From Gemmatimonas sp. (GTDB lineage: Bacteria; Gemmatimonadota; Gemmatimonadetes; Gemmatimonadales; Gemmatimonadaceae): a DNA stretch of 64,000 bases. The translations under genes and the position numbers were made by a program. This document shows positions 60,513 to 64,000 of the stretch, piece by piece (position 1 is the stretch's first letter; every line of letters starts with the position of its first letter). The notes below the pieces were generated by a model. The model saw nothing but the letters and a program-made list of their open reading frames with translations, did not search any database and was not told the origin of the DNA. The stretch is from NCBI RefSeq assembly GCF_021298855.1, contig NZ_JAJTHI010000007.1, forward strand, positions 62,001 to 126,000. The letters are read 5' to 3'.

Positions 60513-62114
60513 TCAGCCCGGACAGCGCGCGAGCCCTGCCACCGGGCACCGCTCCGGATCGCGGGGCGGGGCACTCCCCTGTCCACCGGGTCCGCCGAAG
60601 GTGTACAGCGGCAGCTGGAGTGTCTGAAGCTCACGGCCGGGAATGGGAAGATGCACCGGCGTGTTCTCGGGAAGCGTCTGCCATCCGCGCGCATCGAGGA
60701 AGGCAATGACCCCGTTCATGCCGAGCCCCTCGATGCCCTTTTCGTAGCGGAGCGCATCCCAGAGGCTGCCACAGGCGCCGCTTTCCTTGCGCGGCACGCA
60801 CCCGGGCTCGTTTGGCGGTCCCTCCACGGTGACCGGCGGTAGTTCGCCGTTGGCAATGCGCGTCTTGTTGATGAGGGGCACCGCCTCCGCCGCACGCCCG
60901 AGGCGAATGAGCGCTTCGGCCTTGAGCAGGTCCATCTCGGCCACGCTCATGGCGAGCTGCGGGCCGGTCTGCCACGTGAGGTCCACACCGCTGCGACGGA
61001 AGAAATAGTGCGACCAGCGGAAGGTGCCACGGTCGGCCGCGAAGATGTTGTTGAGGTTGTACCCCACATACTTGCCGGGCGACGCCGGCCCCGTTGTGCC
61101 CTGAATGCGACGGTCACGGGTGCGCATCTGGAACGGCAGGCGGTTGTCGTTGGGGGTGGCCACCCAATTCACCCACCCGTTGGTGGAGTCGGCCGGGCCA
61201 ATGAGCCAGTAGCTGGGCCGGCCGAAGTCGGAGGGGCGCCCCGCCGTGCGTAAACGCGCCACCAGACGCTTCCAGTCGTCGAAGAACACATCGGGCTGGG
61301 CGAGCGGGGCGTAGTCGGTCTGGATGCCGGCGTCCACGCGACGGATGACTTCCGCCCAGTTCACGGCGGCCCGCTCCGCGCGGGAGCGCGGCGTGTAGAC
61401 CAGAATGCGCGCCGCGTACGAGTTGGCGAGACGCACGAACTGGTCACGCGTGAGGCTCTGGTACAACCACGCATCCGCCGGGAAGGTCATGGACGGCTGT
61501 GTCTGCGCCACGGCGATCGCCGAATCGAGCTGCCGGATGGCGAACGCCGACACCTGCCGGTACTCCGTGAACTGCGGGGTCCGTACGGTGTCGAGCTTCG
61601 TGAACTCGTCGATGATCGGCGCCTTGTCGAAATAGAAGCCGATGTGCCCGTACGACACGCCCTGCATGAACTTGCCCATCGCCTTGGCGCGCGCCGTACG
61701 CACGGCGTTCTCGATCACGAGCCCGCGGTTGATCGATCCCACCACGTCGTTCACGGACGAGACGGTACGGAACAGCTGGAACCATGGTGTTTCGTTCACG
61801 AAACGCCGCACGTTCACGGGGCTGTTGTTCCACCCCTGCCGCGGCTCGGCGCTCAGCTCCAGCTGCCCGAAGTCGGCGAAGCCCGAGGTGATTTCGCGCG
61901 CCATGGTGCTGAAGGCCCACGAGGGATAGTCATCGTGTCCCGCCACCGGCCACCAGGTGCGGAATGAGGTGGCCACGAAGTTTTCGGTGGTAAGCGGCTG
62001 CGCCGTGGCGCGCTCCGCATCGGGGCGATTGGGATTGACCACATCGAGGTCCTGGCAGGACGCCGCAACGAGGAGCAATCCCACCGGCCAGACGAACTTC
62101 TTGAGTGTGTGCAT
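60513..62114 (-). CDS. SusD/RagB-family nutrient-binding lipoprotein
   Basis: The 533-residue product has a lipoprotein signal (LLLVAASC, Cys20) and the SusD/RagB pattern: a helical N-terminal TPR-like portion with MQGVSYGHIGFYFDKAPIIDE, a middle domain and a C-terminal WDALRYEKGIEGLG and DARGWQTLPENTPVHLPIPG. SusD proteins cap the SusC channel and bind ligand at the cell surface. The C-terminal part contains four or more cysteines, which is unusual for SusD. It follows susC by 17 bases. No glycoside hydrolase is nearby, so the ligand cannot be assigned. Confidence 0.94.
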   Translation of the reverse strand: MHTLKKFVWPVGLLLVAASCQDLDVVNPNRPDAERATAQPLTTENFVATSFRTWWPVAGHDDYPSWAFSTMAREITSGFADFGQLELSAEPRQGWNNSPVNVRRFVNETPWFQLFRTVSSVNDVVGSINRGLVIENAVRTARAKAMGKFMQGVSYGHIGFYFDKAPIIDEFTKLDTVRTPQFTEYRQVSAFAIRQLDSAIAVAQTQPSMTFPADAWLYQSLTRDQFVRLANSYAARILVYTPRSRAERAAVNWAEVIRRVDAGIQTDYAPLAQPDVFFDDWKRLVARLRTAGRPSDFGRPSYWLIGPADSTNGWVNWVATPNDNRLPFQMRTRDRRIQGTTGPASPGKYVGYNLNNIFAADRGTFRWSHYFFRRSGVDLTWQTGPQLAMSVAEMDLLKAEALIRLGRAAEAVPLINKTRIANGELPPVTVEGPPNEPGCVPRKESGACGSLWDALRYEKGIEGLGMNGVIAFLDARGWQTLPENTPVHLPIPGRELQTLQLPLYTFGGPGGQGSAPPRDPERCPVAGLARCPG

Positions 62115-62131
62115 GATGAGTCGTGCGCCGG

Positions 62132-64000
62132 TCAGAAGATGATCTCAACACTACCCGTGATCGTGCGGTAGCGAGGATAGTCGAAGCTGTCGAGGCGGTT
62201 GAGGACCGAGCCGACCTCGGGGTCGTAGCCCTTGTACCGCGTGAAGGTGAGCATGTTGCGGCCAATGAGCGACACGCTGGCCTGCTCGGCACCGAGGCGC
62301 GCCAGCGCGGAGGCAAAGGTGCGCGGCAGCCGGTACTTGAGCGACAACTCGCGCAGCTTCACGAAGCTCGCATCTTCCACGAACCAGTCCGTCGGACTGT
62401 TCGCCGCGTACAGCGCCACGTAGTAGTCCGTGGTCTTCTTGAGCTCCTGCGGCTTGCCTGCCTGGTCCACATCGGTGTGACGCCCCCACTGGTACATGCG
62501 CTGCCGCGTCTGGTTGTACGCGTCGCCGCCCACCTGGGCATCCCACAGCATGAACAGCTGCACGCCGCGCCAGCCAATCGTGTTCGACCAGCCGAGGCGG
62601 AAGTCGGGATTGCCGTCACCGATCTTCACCACGGCCGCATTGCCCACCGAGTCGAGGGCCGTGATGGGCTGCCCCCACCGATACACGCCGTTGCCGATGG
62701 TGGCACTGGTGCCCCAGAGCCGCTTCGTTTCTCCCTCGGTGAAGCTGTTGCCGGCGCCCACCCACACCAGCAGGCCCTCGTCGTTCACCTGGAACTCGTT
62801 GGCACGCGCCCCCACGCTGGCCGGCAGTTCACCGGCCCCGCGCATGAAGCGGAAGCCATACATGTTGCCGAGCGTTTCGTTGGCGCAGCGGAAGGCGATC
62901 GTCTGCGTCACGAAGCAGGGCCGGTTGAACTCGGTAATGCGGTTGCGCGAACGATCGGCCACGAACCCGGTGCGCCACGAGAAGGTGGGACGACGAATGA
63001 CCTGCGCCTCGAAAGTGCCTTCCCACGTGCTGCCGGTCACGGTGCCCGCATTCTGCCACTGGTTGGCGTAGCCGAAGTAGCCGGGAAGCGGAATGAGGAT
63101 GAGCTGGTCGGTGGTCTTCTGCCGCGCACGCGACAGCTGCAGCGAGTAGCGGTTCTTGATGATGGCGTCGAGGCCGAACTCCGTTTCCTTCGAGTACTCC
63201 GGGCGCAGATTGCGATTGCCCAGGTTGGCCTTCACCAGACCGCCGCCTTCCACGAAGTTGAAGGTCTCGAACTGGTCATTGAAGTCGGGGCGGCCGCCGG
63301 CGGTCCCCTGCGAGGCGCGCAGCTTGAATTCGTTGAAGAACGACTTGAAGGGGAACCACGTCTCTTCCGACAGCCGGTACGCGGCCGAACCACGGTAGTA
63401 CCAGTGGACCTGCTGGTCGGGGCCGAAGAGCGAGCTGCCGTCCTGGCGCGCCAGCGCGTCCACGATGAGCTTGCCGCGCCAGTCGGCGGCACCGCTCACG
63501 AAGAACGAGTTGGTCTTGATCGTTTCGCTCGTGCTGGACACGAAGCGCACGGTGGCGTTGTTGAGGCTGTTCACCCCGGGCGCCGCGAAGATCTGGCCAC
63601 TGGCCGTGACGAGATCGTTCGTCTCCCGCTCGATGAGGCCACGCACGGTGCTGCGCAGCGTCACGTCACCCACCCGCTTGAGCAGGTTGGCTGAGAGCGA
63701 CGCGTTGAGGGCGTTCGTCACGCCGTTGAAGCGCGAGATTTCACCCGGACCGCCGTTGGCGAACCCTTCCGTCTTCACGCCCTGATCCAGGAAGAAGTCG
63801 GTGGCGCGATCGGAGCGGTCGTAGGAGAGATTGGCGTCGACGGTGAGCCAGGAGCGCGGCGTGTAGCGTCCCTCGAGGCTGCCCTGGAGGCGACCGCGGT
63901 TGCGATTGCGGCTTTCCGTGGACAGCACGTACAGCGGGTTCTCTTCGCGCCCCTCGAAGTCCGGCTGGAAGATGAACGGGGTCCCGTCGGGGTCGCGCTG
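62132..64000 (-). CDS. SusC/RagA TonB-linked outer-membrane transporter, C-terminal part
   Basis: The minus-strand frame is open to the window edge (upstream residues read EGREENPLYVLSTESRNRNRGRL), so the 5' end lies beyond the window. The 622 residues seen are a TonB-dependent barrel: GSLEGRYTPRSWLTVDANLSYDRS, GSAAYRLSEETWFPFKSFFN, KLRASQGTAGGRPDF, ELSLKYRLP and a final GSVEIIF, as in SusC/RagA proteins. The N-terminal plug, TonB box and carboxypeptidase-like domain are not in view. It imports ligand captured by the adjoining SusD. Confidence 0.94.
   Translation of the reverse strand, partial: QRDPDGTPFIFQPDFEGREENPLYVLSTESRNRNRGRLQGSLEGRYTPRSWLTVDANLSYDRSDRATDFFLDQGVKTEGFANGGPGEISRFNGVTNALNASLSANLLKRVGDVTLRSTVRGLIERETNDLVTASGQIFAAPGVNSLNNATVRFVSSTSETIKTNSFFVSGAADWRGKLIVDALARQDGSSLFGPDQQVHWYYRGSAAYRLSEETWFPFKSFFNEFKLRASQGTAGGRPDFNDQFETFNFVEGGGLVKANLGNRNLRPEYSKETEFGLDAIIKNRYSLQLSRARQKTTDQLILIPLPGYFGYANQWQNAGTVTGSTWEGTFEAQVIRRPTFSWRTGFVADRSRNRITEFNRPCFVTQTIAFRCANETLGNMYGFRFMRGAGELPASVGARANEFQVNDEGLLVWVGAGNSFTEGETKRLWGTSATIGNGVYRWGQPITALDSVGNAAVVKIGDGNPDFRLGWSNTIGWRGVQLFMLWDAQVGGDAYNQTRQRMYQWGRHTDVDQAGKPQELKKTTDYYVALYAANSPTDWFVEDASFVKLRELSLKYRLPRTFASALARLGAEQASVSLIGRNMLTFTRYKGYDPEVGSVLNRLDSFDYPRYRTITGSVEIIF

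Overview
The window is a high-GC, gene-dense bacterial chromosome segment. It has no rRNA, tRNA, insertion sequence, phage, plasmid or CRISPR content that I could find. The SusC/SusD pair, many exported lipoproteins, Tat-exported enzymes, a fused cbb3 oxidase subunit and frequent GTG starts fit an aerobic Gram-negative of the Gemmatimonadota type. That placement is inference from gene content, not from a marker gene.

Layout. 1-5.5 kb: 3' end of an acyl-ACP desaturase, phosphoenolpyruvate carboxylase (ppc), a lipoprotein glycerophosphodiester phosphodiesterase and an ankyrin-repeat protein. 5.5-12 kb: a tetR-outer membrane factor-adaptor-RND pump unit, with a related operator-like sequence before both tetR and the pump genes. 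12-17 kb: a tight four-gene operon of M19 dipeptidase, Tat-exported short-chain dehydrogenase/epimerase (SDR), cytoplasmic SDR paralogue and ATP/ADP-translocase-like carrier. 17-19 kb: esterase, GNAT acetyltransferase and a DUF411 metal-binding protein. 19.1-27.5 kb: a complete cbb3 terminal oxidase locus (ccoNO fusion, ccoQ, single-haem ccoP, ccoG, ccoH, a TauE/SafE-like gene, ccoI, ccoS), almost all of it translationally coupled. 27.6-33.5 kb: a small hypothetical gene, a coupled lipoprotein alpha/beta-hydrolase plus large secreted phospholipase-D-like protein, and an exported M20 amidohydrolase. 33.5-40 kb: a YegP (DUF1508) relic, a Uma2-family gene, a PhoX-like lipoprotein with a dihaem peroxidase, and a divergent Rieske lipoprotein and outer-membrane barrel behind a Pho-box-like triple repeat. 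40-51 kb: membrane proteins, DUF2461, an esterase, a GMC oxidase-MarR-aminotransferase-hydroxypyruvate reductase run, transporters and a Tat-exported aminotransferase. 51-64 kb: hrpB, a lipoprotein with two apparently dead S41 domains, an AlaX editing protein, DinB, transketolase, and susD-susC, the latter running off the window end.

How it works together. The oxidase locus carries its copper supply (CcoI P-type ATPase) and assembly genes; the divergent DUF411 gene and the embedded TauE-like gene are also plausible copper-handling partners. The efflux unit looks self-regulated. Several enzymes point to envelope phosphoester and phospholipid turnover (GDPD, PhoX-like, PLD-like). The least explained loci are the exported-SDR operon (12.1-17.0 kb), the lipase-PLD operon (28.0-32.2 kb), the S41-like lipoprotein (53.9-56.3 kb) and the Tat-exported aminotransferase (50.0-51.2 kb).
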